From positions 1,240,001-1,304,000 of the forward strand of contig JAQGEQ010000263.1 in assembly GCA_034620365.1 (NCBI GenBank): a stretch of 64,000 nt of DNA, written 5' to 3'. The stretch is from Pegea sp. RAD2-039. Its lineage: Eukaryota > Chordata > Thaliacea > Salpida > Salpidae. Below, one piece after another: positions 28,001 to 38,325 of the stretch; positions within the stretch are counted from its first letter, which is position 1, and the number at the start of each line of letters is the position of its first letter. The position numbers and the translations under genes are program-made. The notes beneath the pieces were generated by a model, which was given only the letters and a program-made list of their open reading frames with translations, was not told the DNA's origin and searched no databases.

Positions 28001-28405
28001 CCGGAAACGATCCTTCGATTTCGATACCAAACTTCCGCTTTTTTGAAGATCTTCAAAATCGCGTTTTAAACGCTTTGATGACGTCATCAAATCCACTCAC
28101 ATCAAACTAATCGTCTTTAATTGTGACGTCACACTCATCGACGGCGGTAGATGTGACAAATTTCTGACGTAGTCTTTGATGACGTCACAACTCCAATTTT
28201 CTACGTTTTTATCTTCGATCTTCAAAAAATGCAAATGAGACACAAATGACGTCATCAGTAGTGACGTCACCTGCACTATTTTGTCACCAACTTTCAAACC
28301 AGACAGTTTCGCGACACCGAAGTCGCTAAGTGCGATGACGTAACAAGGTCCATGACCAAAAATAGAAAATCCGAAAGATTCAGGCCACATCTTCGCGCTC
28401 TTCAT
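25011..28405 (-). CDS. GRID2IP: Delphilin-type formin (PDZ-PDZ-FH2)
   Basis: Fourteen exons: 28405-28271, 28219-28101, 28050-27927, 27878-27575, 27494-27417, 27357-27064, 26995-26621, 26573-26511, 26440-26244, 26187-26101, 26050-25895, 25677-25497, 25340-25253, 25203-25011 (TAA). Phases all agree and give 797 residues. PDZ1 (about 1-82) has WPESFGFSIFGHGPCYV, close to the Delphilin N-terminus; PDZ2 (about 88-155) has KFGIEIEGSFPVYVSKVLP. A divergent linker follows. The FH1 is a single RIPTPPPLP near residue 408. FH2 (about 426-797) has MKRINWEKI, FWGQLRDDD, AHLKISPEDM, LKVLQLILAIGNYLNK, VGFRINFLSE, MYFGEDPSKINIQNFF, aligning almost without gaps to vertebrate Delphilin. Formins nucleate actin; vertebrate Delphilin scaffolds GluD2 at Purkinje synapses. 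Eleven of 13 introns are 47-80 nt; two have GC donors. TGACGTCA recurs throughout. Confidence 0.92.
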
Positions 28406-28513
28406 CACCTGTCTTCTGACTTTCTAAAAGTTTTCTCGCTGAAAATATTTTCTTTTTTTATCTATTATTCATTAAATTTCACAAACTTCTTCTGTTCATC
28501 TTATGACGTCATC
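26160..28513. repeat. Cluster of 31 TGACGTCA palindromes
   Basis: I count 31 exact TGACGTCA octamers in this stretch, plus near-variants (TTACGTCA, TGACGTAA, TGATGTCA). Flanks are often extended to (A/G)TGACGTCATCA. Spacing is irregular, so it is neither a tandem satellite nor a CRISPR array. Copies lie in Delphilin exons, where they encode DDVI, MTS or VTS according to frame, and in most of its short introns. The octamer equals the CREB/ATF consensus. Confidence 0.9.
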
Positions 28514-29716
28514 AACACGTAACGTTTTGATGACAATTTTCCTAAATTTTTATGGAAACCCAAAAAAGTTGTGAAAAGTTTTCAAATTATTTAAAAAACT
28601 TTTGAAAAATAAATAAATTTTTTCCGATGTTTTTGTTGAATTTTATTAAAATATATTTCTTATTAGATAAATGTATTTGTGGTAATTTTGGATTTTTAAC
28701 AAAAATATTAGAGTTTATGAAATAATTTGAATATAGATTTGTTACTGCCTTACTTGTTTTAATAATGATTCTATTTATTTTTGAAAAAAGTTAAAATAAA
28801 GCATTGAAACATCTTAAAAGTAGAAAATTGAAAAGTTTAGTTTTAGAACAACTGGAAGCTATTTTGTGAAGTTTGAAAAACTTTAAATTGTGATTTTTAA
28901 ATTAAAAAAATCAAAATAACTCAAAAAAAGCAAACTGAAAGTTAAATTCCAAGTTTTGTAAATATTTTAGCAAACTTTTATAAACTTTAAAATATTTTAT
29001 AAGCACAAAATTTGCTTGTTTCATTTCCTAGGTTTTAATTATTTATTAAATTAATTTTAATTGAAACTATAAAAATAAAACGATCTAAAATAGACTTCAT
29101 TTTTTTTGTCAAAAATGATATTTTTCACCAAATTTATTTCTCATTCCTTTCCTATCAAAGAAAAAACTTCAAATGCAAAAAATAGTTGAAGAAATGTTTT
29201 TACAATTCAATTAACTTTTATCAAGTTTTTTCTAAAAGTTAATTCGGATAATTACAAAAATAAGTTAATTAATTAGTTGGTTACTTTATTCACTAATATG
29301 ATATGAGATGTTTATAATTGGTGCTAAAGTAATTTGTGTGTACATCTTGAAGAAGTTTTATTAATTTCAATTTCATGCTATTCAATAATCTTTAATTAAA
29401 ACTAACTCAGAACCGAAAGAAAAAGATAATTAAATTAAACTGACGTGATCATAATATTTTTGCTAATTAGTAATTGATATTTTATGAAAATATTCGTAGT
29501 AGTAGTGTAAGACAAAAAAGCTGACAAAAAAGCATGTTTTACTTTTCACTGATGACTTTTTTGGTTGTTTATGTTATTGGCCCATAATTTCTTATAATAT
29601 TGTTATATTAATATCATTTAAATAACGAGTCTTTAAGTATTAGTTTTATGGCCTGCCTCGGCCGAGAACGCTATGTTGTAAGCCTGGGTAAATGTTGTCT
29701 AAGTGATTTCAGTCGC
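28514..29716. other. AT-rich spacer upstream of Delphilin
   Basis: The 5' flank of Delphilin, up to the right arm of the inverted repeat, has no gene that I can support. One TGACGTCA at 28503-28510 lies about 100 bp upstream of the Delphilin start codon and could be a promoter CRE. Confidence 0.5.
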
Positions 29717-29718
29717 CC

Positions 29719-29750
29719 ACAAACACTAAGCTTTCCAACGTGGATATATA
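29719..29750 (+). promoter_or_regulatory. U2 copy B promoter: PSE-like box and TATA-like box
   Basis: ACAAACACTAAGCTTT at 29719-29734 (-55 to -40) and ATATATA at 29744-29750 (-30 to -24), 9 bp apart. The same box occurs before the U2 copies at 36544 and 42814 and, slightly changed, before U5 and U6. Confidence 0.6.
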
Positions 29751-29773
29751 CTCGCAGAAAGCCAACTAACGTT

Positions 29774-29985
29774 ATCGCTTCTCGGCTCTTTGAGCTAAGA
29801 TCAAGTGTAGTATCTGTTCTTCTCAGTTTCAAACCTGAGAGGTAGGCCACTGGCCTACTCCAATGTTTGACTGAGTTTTTGGAATGGGATCAGCACGGAG
29901 AGCTTGCTCACCTCTGATCATGGGTCGGCCCGGTATTGCAGTACCTCCGGGAACGGCCCACCACACTCCCCATTGGGGAGTGATC
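29774..29985 (+). ncRNA. U2: U2 snRNA (copy B)
   Basis: This is a full 212-nt U2 gene: 5' ATCGCTTCTCGGC, branch-site-pairing GTAGTA at 29807-29812, Sm-like site at about 29873-29882, and terminal hairpin CTCCCCATTGGGGAG. The stem I change (GGCTCTTTGAGCT) is compensatory relative to the vertebrate GGCCTTTTGGCT. It starts about 1 kb upstream of the micro-exon gene copy. Confidence 0.95.
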
Positions 29986-31003
29986 TCTAACTAAATTTGT
30001 TTCAAATTCCATGACTTAATTGTTAAAACGTTAAGACTTCTTTTGAACAATTACAAATACATTAGAGTTGCTAAACGATTTGATTTCACTTTTTAGGTTT
30101 GAAATTTAGCTTTTGTAATTTTTAAAATGATTCTTGAGATATTACTAAACTATTTTAAATTATATTTGGCCGAAGCTGGCTGTTAGTATTATTATCCTTC
30201 TAAGGAGACACAGTTTTGATCTAACTTTTTGAAATCTATATTGTAATTCCAATTTTCTGCAGATAAATTTACAAAATTCTATGAAAGTATTCTATAAAAT
30301 ATTCAAACTATTTACTTTTCACATTTATGTAAATCTTTGAGAGTATTATTATTATAAATAATTTTTTAGACATAATCCAACTTTAAACGTAAAAACATTT
30401 TTAATAAAATGTTTTCTTAAGAAAGTGGAAGGATTAGTCGAAATCAATAAAATGGTGAAACAGAAAAGATAAATTAAAACTCAACTGATTATTATCAGTT
30501 GTCCAAAACTATTTAAAAGAAATGATAGCAATTGAAGACCAAACATTTGCTGATAATGAATATCACTAAGTTAGATAAATTTAAATTTTAATCGAACTGT
30601 AGAATATGCTGTTAAAATTAAAAAGTTGAAAGCTATTTAAAATTAAGTTGGTTTAGATATCTAAAAAGAACCAACACACAATGATTAATCAGCAGTAATA
30701 TCGAAGGTACTATTGTTAATGTTGGAATTTTACGTTTAAACTGTTTTACATTTAAAGTCTTGACATTTTCTAACTTTAGATATTTTTATAAGTATTTCTT
30801 TTTAATTTTTTTAGCTTGAAATTTTTTTTAGTTATTATAAATATCTTTCCCAAAACTAGATTCAATCTTTCAATTTGTTTTGTTGTCAGGGTGATGTACC
30901 ACAAGATAACTTCATTTTAATTCATTTACTTATGATGTCATAATCCCTGAATGAATCGATTACTGAAATTAAATGTTTTCTTCATCTTTAATTAATTTTT
31001 TTC

Positions 31004-34000
31004 ATGAGTATACACGAAAAAGGTACGTGCTGTTTTATTCTATTAAGTGTTCTTTTTAAATAAAACTCGTTGTTATTAAATTAATCAAATTAATATTTCA
31101 AGTGTTTGAAATGTTATAATAATAAAATATATTAAGAATTATTCATCAAGACAAAAGAACTTTTTTTAAACTTTAAAAGCTTTCAGTATTACTAATTTAA
31201 TGATTATTTGAAACTTAAACTTTTTCAAAGATGATTTTACAATCTTTTTATGAGTCTTACTAACTTTAGAATGATAATAAACACTAATAAATATTATCCA
31301 TTATTTTGAAGATAACTTTTACTTTGCGATGAATAGACAAATAGTAATTCAACATCCAGGTAAAAAGAATTACTGAATGCTTCAAACATAAAACATTTAC
31401 CAGTTCACTTGTAATAGTTGATAAAAATCTAAGTTTTTGGTTTGTTTATGTACAATCAAGTTTAGTTTAGCTTCTAAGTAGAAAAGTTTTTTTTTAATAA
31501 TCTGCTGATAATAGTTAACAAAACTATTAATAATGATTTTAACAAATTTTTGTAATTCTGTTGTTTATAGAAGAACTTGTAGCTTCAATTAAGTTGAAAC
31601 CTAGAAAAGTGAGAATTATATTTCTTTTGATATTTAAACACCAGTTAACTTAGTTTTGATTAGTTTCAAAAGGTTTAAAAAGTGATCTTTAAGTTCATTT
31701 TTGTAACTAAATATTTATTTTAATGTAGAAATGGAATAATAAAAAGCAACCTAAAAAGTCTACCTTGAAACTGATGAAGGTTCTTTAATTTTCTAACTTT
31801 TGCTACATATACATTAAATTTGCAGTCAAAAAAGATTTAAAACTTTTAAAGATAAATAAATTAAGAGATTTTATAACAAACTAAACAATTTAATTATTTA
31901 CAAATGAAGCTACTTATAGTTAATATAAAAAAATAAAATGAATGTATTTAAAATCTACCTCAATTATTTAACACAAAAAAATTGTTCATCAATTTAATAT
32001 TTTTTAAATGTAGGTGCTTTACAATTCGATTGTTAGTAGAGATATGTGGGTATGTACAACAATTATATTTTGTAATTATTAAGCATTTTATGTTTAAGTG
32101 AAACCTCATAAGACCTTTGTATGCGATAATTTTCATGCAAATAAAAGTTTGATTCAAATTATTTTTACATAACAAAAAAGTTACAACTTACACTTTTATA
32201 AAATGATGTTTTTAATGAAACTTTTCTATGAATATCTGTTTATCATTTAGAATGTTTATGTCTAATTAATTTTAAACTTTTACAGGTGCAGTACTCACAA
32301 TGGATGATGAGTAAGTCTTTTATGGATTTTGATAAACTATTTAACTTAAACTAAATCAATAAATAAAGACTTAAATCATTTTAGTTAACTTTCAAAAATC
32401 AACATGAGCTTACAAAAGTTTCACAAAACTTGTCTTTTAAAGGTGGGTCAATGAAAGTTGAGCTAACAGAGCTTGTTAATCTTTTGGTGATAACACAGGT
32501 AGCTTGCTTTTCAGTATAAATTTCAGAACTTTAGATTATCACAAACAATTAGAACGTAAAGCAATAATGTTTCCTAAAATATTTATTTGCAAAAATTTTT
32601 AAACACAAGCTCTCAACTATGGTTTAATACATTAATCATATCTGTTAAAACTATAAACTAGTTTAATAAATAATTTCATTAAATAGTTTATTGTGATTTA
32701 AATGATTAGAAAAAACCGCAAATTTTAAAAATGTACAAATTTGATAGCAGGCAAATGAAGAAAAGAGACGAACTAGTAGCGTCTCTAGAAAACGTGAGTT
32801 ATAAAGTTCTTAGCAGTTATTTTGTTATTTTACAAACTAATAAATCTTAAGTTATCTTTTGTGATAGATTATAATATCATTTTTATACTTTTAGTTACCT
32901 GTTTTGTGGAAACCAAAAGATATAAAACAAAATCTGATTATAAACATCAATATGTAAGTGCTAATTACTTTAATAAACCAGAAACTACAAACTGTTTATT
33001 ATTTCTATTTTATAGTTAGATTAAAACTTCAAATTGTAGATAATGAATTTATTAAAAGTGTATAATTTTGTAAAAAGCGCTTTTAAATATATGAATCGAT
33101 TATAAATTTATTTAAATGGTCTTTTTTATTGATATATTAAGTTGTATAACTTTTAATTAAATTAATTTAACAAATATTGTAGCTGACAAATAGAAAAAAT
33201 GAAACAGCTATTGAGAGCAGCACTAAATGTAAGTTATGTTGTGATGGTTTTTTTATAATTAGTTAGTAAAAGAAATCGATATTATTTGAAATTCTAATCT
33301 TCTAGTAAACGCGAACATAATTCTTGTTTGCAGCAGATTGTGAAGTGAAAACGGAAATGAGAGGAAAGAAGCTTATCGTAGCTTTAGTATCAAGCCGAAA
33401 TAAAAACTTTAATTCCAAGATCAAATATGTAAGTATCATTTACTTTTGTTAATCAAATAATCAAAATCAAACGATTTAGATTTTGTTTATGTTAAGAGAA
33501 AGTCTCAAATAAGATCTTGTAATAAAAAACTTTAGCGATTAAATTCGACTGTAAATTGTAAAAATGTAATGAGAAAAACTAAAGTAAAAATGTAGTTTTA
33601 GTTTTTACATTAATATTAATAATTTAATTAAAATTATTATCAAACCACAAAAATTTAAGTGATTGTTATTAATGCAGACAAGCATCTACAACATTTTACA
33701 GAATGTAGAAGTTTGGGTGTGTATAAAATGTTGCTTTACTTTCTTATAGTAAAATAAAAGTTTGTAAATTTGAGTAGCAACTATTTAGAAGTAATAGTTT
33801 TAAATAAAATGAATATTTTCATAAAGTTTTTGTTTTTTCAGACAAAGTATTCACATTGGATGATTAGTAAGTTTATGCTTGACTGGATGTAGATCTTATA
33901 CAAAGCAGATAATATAAAATCTATTAAAAGCTGCATATCAAGTGTTTAAAGAAATTTGTTGATGTCTTAGTGACATAGTCGTTTTTTGTTCGATTTAAAA

Positions 34001-35413
34001 GCTGTATAATTTGTCACTTGCAACCATGCATTGAATAAAATAAATGAAAATAAAAATGTTCGATAATTTGCAGACAAATGTGAATCTTCAATTCACTCAT
34101 TTGAAAATGTTCAAAATTGAAGATTTCATTTGTGTTAACCCTGCAAATCAAACTGAAAAGACTTTAAAAGTCAATGTCTCTCAACAAAAGGTAGATTTTA
34201 TATCAACTTTTACTATTTTCTTTTAATATTTCAAAATTATTTGTCTCTGGGACTTTTTATTTGAATTGTATAAATAAATTGGTGTTTTGCAGAATGATCT
34301 TTTAGTTGCAGTCTTACCAGAAAAAAGAGGTAAAAATTACTCATTATTAAGTTTGTAGCTTATAATTGTTAATCAAAAATTGTTTAACTTGTTTAAAGAT
34401 CATTCTGAAATTATAAAGATTAATAATTTTATTTCAAAAAATATGATAATTGTTTATTAGAAAAAAAACAATAACCTCTAGTTAATAAATATTAAAAGTT
34501 GTTTTAGAAGTAAGCTGTACAAACTCTAAGAAAATGATTAAAGACAAGCTGCTTGATCCAAGATGTAGTACTCTTAAAGTAAGATTTCCGTTTATTTCTC
34601 TTTTCAAAAGATGATCAATATAATTATGAATTTAGTTTCAATTATTTCATTATGTTTAATAGAAAGGTCACTTTAATTCTTTATGATAATTTACCTAAAA
34701 ATTAAAGATAATTTATTTTATGAACAAAAATATTTGTTTGAATAATTATCAGATTAAATTGTATTAAAAGTGATTTTTGTCTTCAGGGTCAATTGAGTTT
34801 GAAAGAAGCAAATACAATAACACCCTGGTACATTTCTGTAAGTTTTGCTACTTGCTTATATTGTTTATTTCAAAATCTCTTTTTTATCTAGAATGTTGAT
34901 ACGGATCAAATTGAAGTGTTGGTAAGTTTTATCTTCTTTTGAAAATTTCTTTTAATGTATTGTTTCTAAAATCTTAATTTTTATAATAAGGTAGAAGAAT
35001 TTATAGATTTAAAATTACTTGTTCATTTAAAGATTATAAACTAACCACTTATTTAAGTATTTTATGATTTTAAATCTTCATTTAAATCATTATTTTGTTG
35101 CATTATTTTTCAACAAATGTCGTTTTCAGGAACCAGCTGTTAAACCAAAACGAAAATCTGTAAGTTTTTGTGTTACCAGTAAAGTATTTTGTAATTTATG
35201 TTTTGATTCAAAATTTGAATATTTTAAATTTTAATTAAACAATTTTAGAGAATCAGAAGAATTGGAAAAATTGTTTGGAATATTTTGACGTTTAAATGTC
35301 TTAGAAAAAGTAATTTGATTTTTTTATTTTACTTTTTTTCATTAAATACAAATATTAATTTTTTGATAGAAAAAAACAAAATGAAACAGGAGGGAAACTG
35401 TGTTCCCAAATAA
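31004..35413 (+). pseudogene. Second copy of the micro-exon gene, frameshifted in exon 13
   Basis: Counterparts of all 19 exons are present, for example 31004-31022, 31312-31359, 32014-32049, 32286-32310, 32443-32498, 32751-32793 and 35390-35413, with splice sites kept. Exons 1-12 read through, with a few substitutions versus the left copy (Q for K, F for L in exon 2; T, Y, S, Q in exon 9). In exon 13 (from 34074) the sequence ACAAATGTGAATC lacks two bases present in the left copy (ACAAATGTATTAATC). The frame shifts and soon hits a TGA. If transcribed it would give a protein cut to roughly two thirds. Because everything else is preserved, the break looks recent, or could be an assembly error. 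Confidence 0.65.
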
Positions 35414-35584
35414 TCTTTTTTGTATTTTTAATGTCAGCTGTTTCTGTGAAGTTAATTTGTATTTTCTGTTTGTGAACGAACGTCGTGAATAAATAAAATA
35501 TTTAAACATATTTTACTTTTTATGTATAAAATATTATTTGTAATAATTCATATAATAGTGATATTTATGTAATAATTTTTCATC

Positions 35585-36000
35585 ATGGCTTCAGTGACGT
35601 CATGATTAATGACGTCACGTTGCTAGAAAAAAATTTAGTGGGTTTATGTCATTGCGTGATGACATCGCTGTTGTCATAGAAAATTGTTATCAAAGCTAGT
35701 TGATGGTAGTTGAGCTTATTTACTCATTTCATCAAAATAACAAACCTTCGTGTAACAACACATCATTCCTTATGACGTCATTCACGCCCGCTTTCAACTG
35801 CTGACGTCATCACCATAGCAAATGGTTATTGTTTGCTTTTCAAGTTGCTGACGTCACCATGCCCTGCTGTTTCGCTACAATTAGTTGCATCGCTGATTTT
35901 TATGCAAGTTTATGCAGAAACGCTGATGACGTCATCACTAGTGACTTCACTTAAAAGATGTAAAGCTGCATCCTTCGAGAACTTTGTATATTGTTCTCAA
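35585..36000 (-). pseudogene. Decayed fragment of a Delphilin gene copy
   Basis: The + strand reads GGCTTCAGTGAC, a TGACGTCA-bearing stretch, then GATGGTAGTTGAG, CCTTATGACGTCA and GTTATTGTTTGC, in the same order as 27288-27850 of the Delphilin locus (exons 4-6 and their introns). Six exact TGACGTCA copies remain. Frames are broken and the spacing is shortened. The fragment abuts the outer end of the right repeat arm. Confidence 0.6.
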
Positions 36001-36079
36001 CTAATGTTTAACTTAAAGTTGGAATGTAGAAAAGCTTCAACATGACAATCAGTATATTCTATTGAATCATTAAATTGAA

Positions 36080-36480
36080 GAAATTATTTCTGATTTCCTG
36101 TCTTCGATTTAAGAAAACATTCAAGCACAATATAAAATTGCTCATCATTAATATTAGCAGTTGGAAAGATATTGCAGCAGATCGCTGCAAATGACGCTCT
36201 CTACTTCACAACAACTGAATAAAGAAGAAAATGTTTTAGTTTGTCTTTAACAACATTTCATAAGCACAACAAGGATATCCGTTGTCGGTCGAAGCAGGCC
36301 ATTATCATTACAAACAGAAGTATCCGCTAGATGTCTCACTAGCCGTCAAACATTTTGTCAAATTATTATAAATTAAAAACAATTTTCAACTCAAATATTT
36401 TATCAATGGAAAATTTCAGTATAAAATGAAAAAGTGACAAAATTTATTGAATCATATAAAAATGTTGTCTCACTGATTTC
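36080..36480 (+). repeat. Direct repeat upstream of U2 copy C (partner 39110-39500)
   Basis: Phrases such as AATATAAAATTGCTCA, CATTATC(A/G)TTACAA, CACTAGCCGTC and TTTTGTCAA recur in the same order at 39110-39500, just before the truncated U2. The U2-containing unit has therefore been duplicated in direct orientation as well as inverted. Confidence 0.6.
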
Positions 36481-36543
36481 AGTCGCCCACAAACACTAAA
36501 CTTTCCATCGTGCATATAAGCTCGCAGAAAGACACCAAAGGTT

Positions 36544-36755
36544 ATCGCTTCTCGGCTCTTTGAGCTAAGATCAAGTGTAGTATCTGTTCTTCTCAGTTTC
36601 AAACCTGAGAGGTAGGCCACTGGCCTACTCCAATGTTTGACTGAGTTTTTGGAATGGGATCAGCACGGAGAGCTTGCTCACCTCTGATCATGGGTCGGCC
36701 CGGTATTGCAGTACCTCCGGGAACGGCCCACCACACTCCCCATTGGGGAGTGATC
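36544..36755 (+). ncRNA. U2: U2 snRNA (copy C)
   Basis: A full 212-nt U2, identical by eye to copy B in the RNA part. The PSE-like box ACAAACACTAAACTTT is at 36489-36504 (-55 to -40). The TATA-like element is weaker here (CATATAAG). Confidence 0.94.
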
Positions 36756-37463
36756 TTTAAGCCAAATGTTTATAACTTGCTGGTATTTATTACCGAGATG
36801 TGGAGGCTTCTAAACATATAAAAAGTTGCTGAACATTTTCTTTCAGTTAAGTTTGAACCCCAACAAATTATATTTGTTGCAAAGTATTTATAGAATGATT
36901 CAATAATTAGAGTTTGAAGCAAAACTACAATTTTTATAAAATTGTTCTGTTTGTTTTGAAGATTTAAAAATTTTGAATTCTTAAAGAAAGATTAACATAC
37001 ATTGGAAAAATCATTTTTTTTAAACATTTTCATTTTATTACAAATATTTTTCAGTAAATACTTTTTTATTCGAATATTCATCATCAGTTGTTTATAACAA
37101 AAATATTATTATGTTGATAACATCACTTTGAAAACAAACTTTTTTATAATTCTTTGAATATAAGGTTATATATAGTTTAATAAATAAAAACTTATGAAAA
37201 TATTTTTCAATTATTATTCAAAATTTAGTAAAATTTCACCAAAGATCTTTTATCAACTAAATTTAATCATCAATTCAATCGCTGTCGTCTGTTGTTCGCC
37301 TGATGTAGTGACGTCAATAACCAAACAAGGATAAAATCGATGAGTAAATTAACGGGAATCTTTGATCCGATTTTTTCAATCTTAAAAATTTGAATTGTGT
37401 TTGCTGACTTGTTCTACTGACAATGTAAAAAGAAATTTGATCAGTTCTATCAAAAATGTCCTA

Positions 37464-37500
37464 ACAAACACTAAACTTTTTTCAATCTGTTGTATATATA
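37464..37500 (+). promoter_or_regulatory. U6 promoter: PSE-like box and TATA box
   Basis: ACAAACACTAAACTTT at 37464-37479 (-61 to -46) and TATATATA at 37493-37500 (-32 to -25), separated by 13 bp. A TGACGTCA occurs further upstream at about 37310. The layout is that of a Pol III type 3 promoter. Confidence 0.7.
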
Positions 37501-37524
37501 GACAGAGTCATTCGGTTCACTTAT

Positions 37525-37541
37525 GTACTTGCTTCGGCAGT

Positions 37542-37581
<40 letters not shown>

Positions 37582-37630
37582 GGCCCCTGCGCAAGGATGA
37601 CACGCAAAATCGTGAAGCGTTCCTCATTTT
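37525..37630 (+). ncRNA. U6: U6 snRNA (left copy)
   Basis: The gene is about 106 nt, starting GTACTTGCTTCGGCAGTACA. It carries ACAGAGA (37565-37571), the AGC-containing GATTAGCATGGCCCC, and the conserved GCAAGGATGACACGCAAAAT, ending at a T run (TCATTTT). U6 forms part of the spliceosome active site. Sequence is nearly identical to other metazoan U6. Confidence 0.97.
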
Positions 37631-37784
37631 GCTACTTGCTTCTCAGCGTGACGAACGTTTAGATATTTTAATATATATCACGTGATTTGAAACCAACATA
37701 AAACACAAATAAGAAAAAGCAGTCAGATCAGTTTCAGTTGTAAGTGTCTTCAATTTAGACACATTTTGAAGAAATTTTATCTAA

Positions 37785-37855
37785 ATATTTAGCGCAGAGT
37801 GACCGAGAGTTCTTGAAGGATGTCGGATTGTAATGGCGTGATGCACCTTCTACAA
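37785..37855 (+). other. Conserved GC-richer block between U6 and U5
   Basis: A block containing GCGCAGAGTGACCGAG and ATGTCGGATTG stands out from its AT-rich surroundings. It is kept in the other arm (41515-41580), where it reads GCGCAGAGTGGCCGAG. The start resembles the D-arm of a type II tRNA, but no T arm or B box follows. It may be a tRNA relic or an unrecognised small RNA. Confidence 0.25.
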
Positions 37856-38131
37856 AATACAATAAATTTAATATTATTTTTCAAATTAAATTCTTTTTAA
37901 ATAAATTTAATTTCTAATAATAAACAGCATAAGTAATTGCAATTGCTAATGAATACAGATTTTGTAAAATCATAAAGATCTTTAGAGTAAAACAACAAAG
38001 AAACAATTTGAGTAATTAGAAGTTATTTAACATTTCAATTTAAGAAATAACAAATTTTACAATTCATTTTTAGCTTTTAAACATTATTTATACAAAAATG
38101 TCGAGACTAAATGAGTTTATTGGAAAAAGTA

Positions 38132-38179
38132 TGACGTCATCACCCACAAATATCAAACTTATAAAGTTGTATATATATA
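38132..38179 (+). promoter_or_regulatory. U5 promoter: TGACGTCA, PSE-like box, TATA-like box
   Basis: In order: TGACGTCA (38132-38139), the PSE-like ACAAATATCAAACTTA (38146-38161, -53 to -38) and TATATATATA (38170-38179, -29 to -20). The CREB/ATF-type octamer lies just 6 bp before the PSE-like box. The same arrangement is kept in the right arm. Confidence 0.6.
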
Positions 38180-38198
38180 GATGAAGTTGCATTTGAGG

Positions 38199-38325
38199 TA
38201 CTCTGGCCTCAGTTCAGTTCACGAATGAATCTTTCGCCTTTTACTAAAGATTTCCGTGGATTGGGGCAATACAATGAGTCTTGATTAGTTTTTGCTTGAC
38301 CTGTAGCTATTCGGCGCGGGTCTTC
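38199..38325 (+). ncRNA. U5: U5 snRNA (left copy)
   Basis: It starts TACTCTGGCC and contains the invariant loop 1 GCCTTTTAC (38236-38244) in TCTTTCGCCTTTTACTAAAG, followed by ATTTCCGTGG, an Sm-like site TTAGTTTTTGC, and a 3' hairpin (GACCTG...CGGGTC). Loop 1 holds the exon ends during splicing. Ends are estimated from the family and from the conserved hairpin. Confidence 0.95.

Larger units (their letters stand above)
29717..35525 (+). repeat. Right arm of large inverted repeat (about 5.8 kb)
   Basis: This arm is the inverted copy of 15565-21372. It carries U2 copy B and the second copy of the micro-exon gene in the same relative order and orientation. Beyond its inner end (below 29717) and outer end (above 35525) the sequences of the two arms diverge abruptly. 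Confidence 0.9.

Noticed and set aside
26160..28513. CRISPR array or tandem satellite made of TGACGTCA units
   Set aside because: Spacing is irregular, spacers are coding or intronic sequence of a recognisable formin gene, and the genome is animal.
29648..29845. Open frame of 65 codons over the U2 gene
   Set aside because: It overlaps the U2 promoter and RNA; the similar frames at 39533-39721 (truncated U2) and at 37395-37685 and 41678-41959 (U6) are also RNA-gene shadows.
34044..34226. Separate small gene MKIKMFDNLQTNVNL...
   Set aside because: It is exon 13 of the frameshifted micro-exon gene copy plus surrounding intron.
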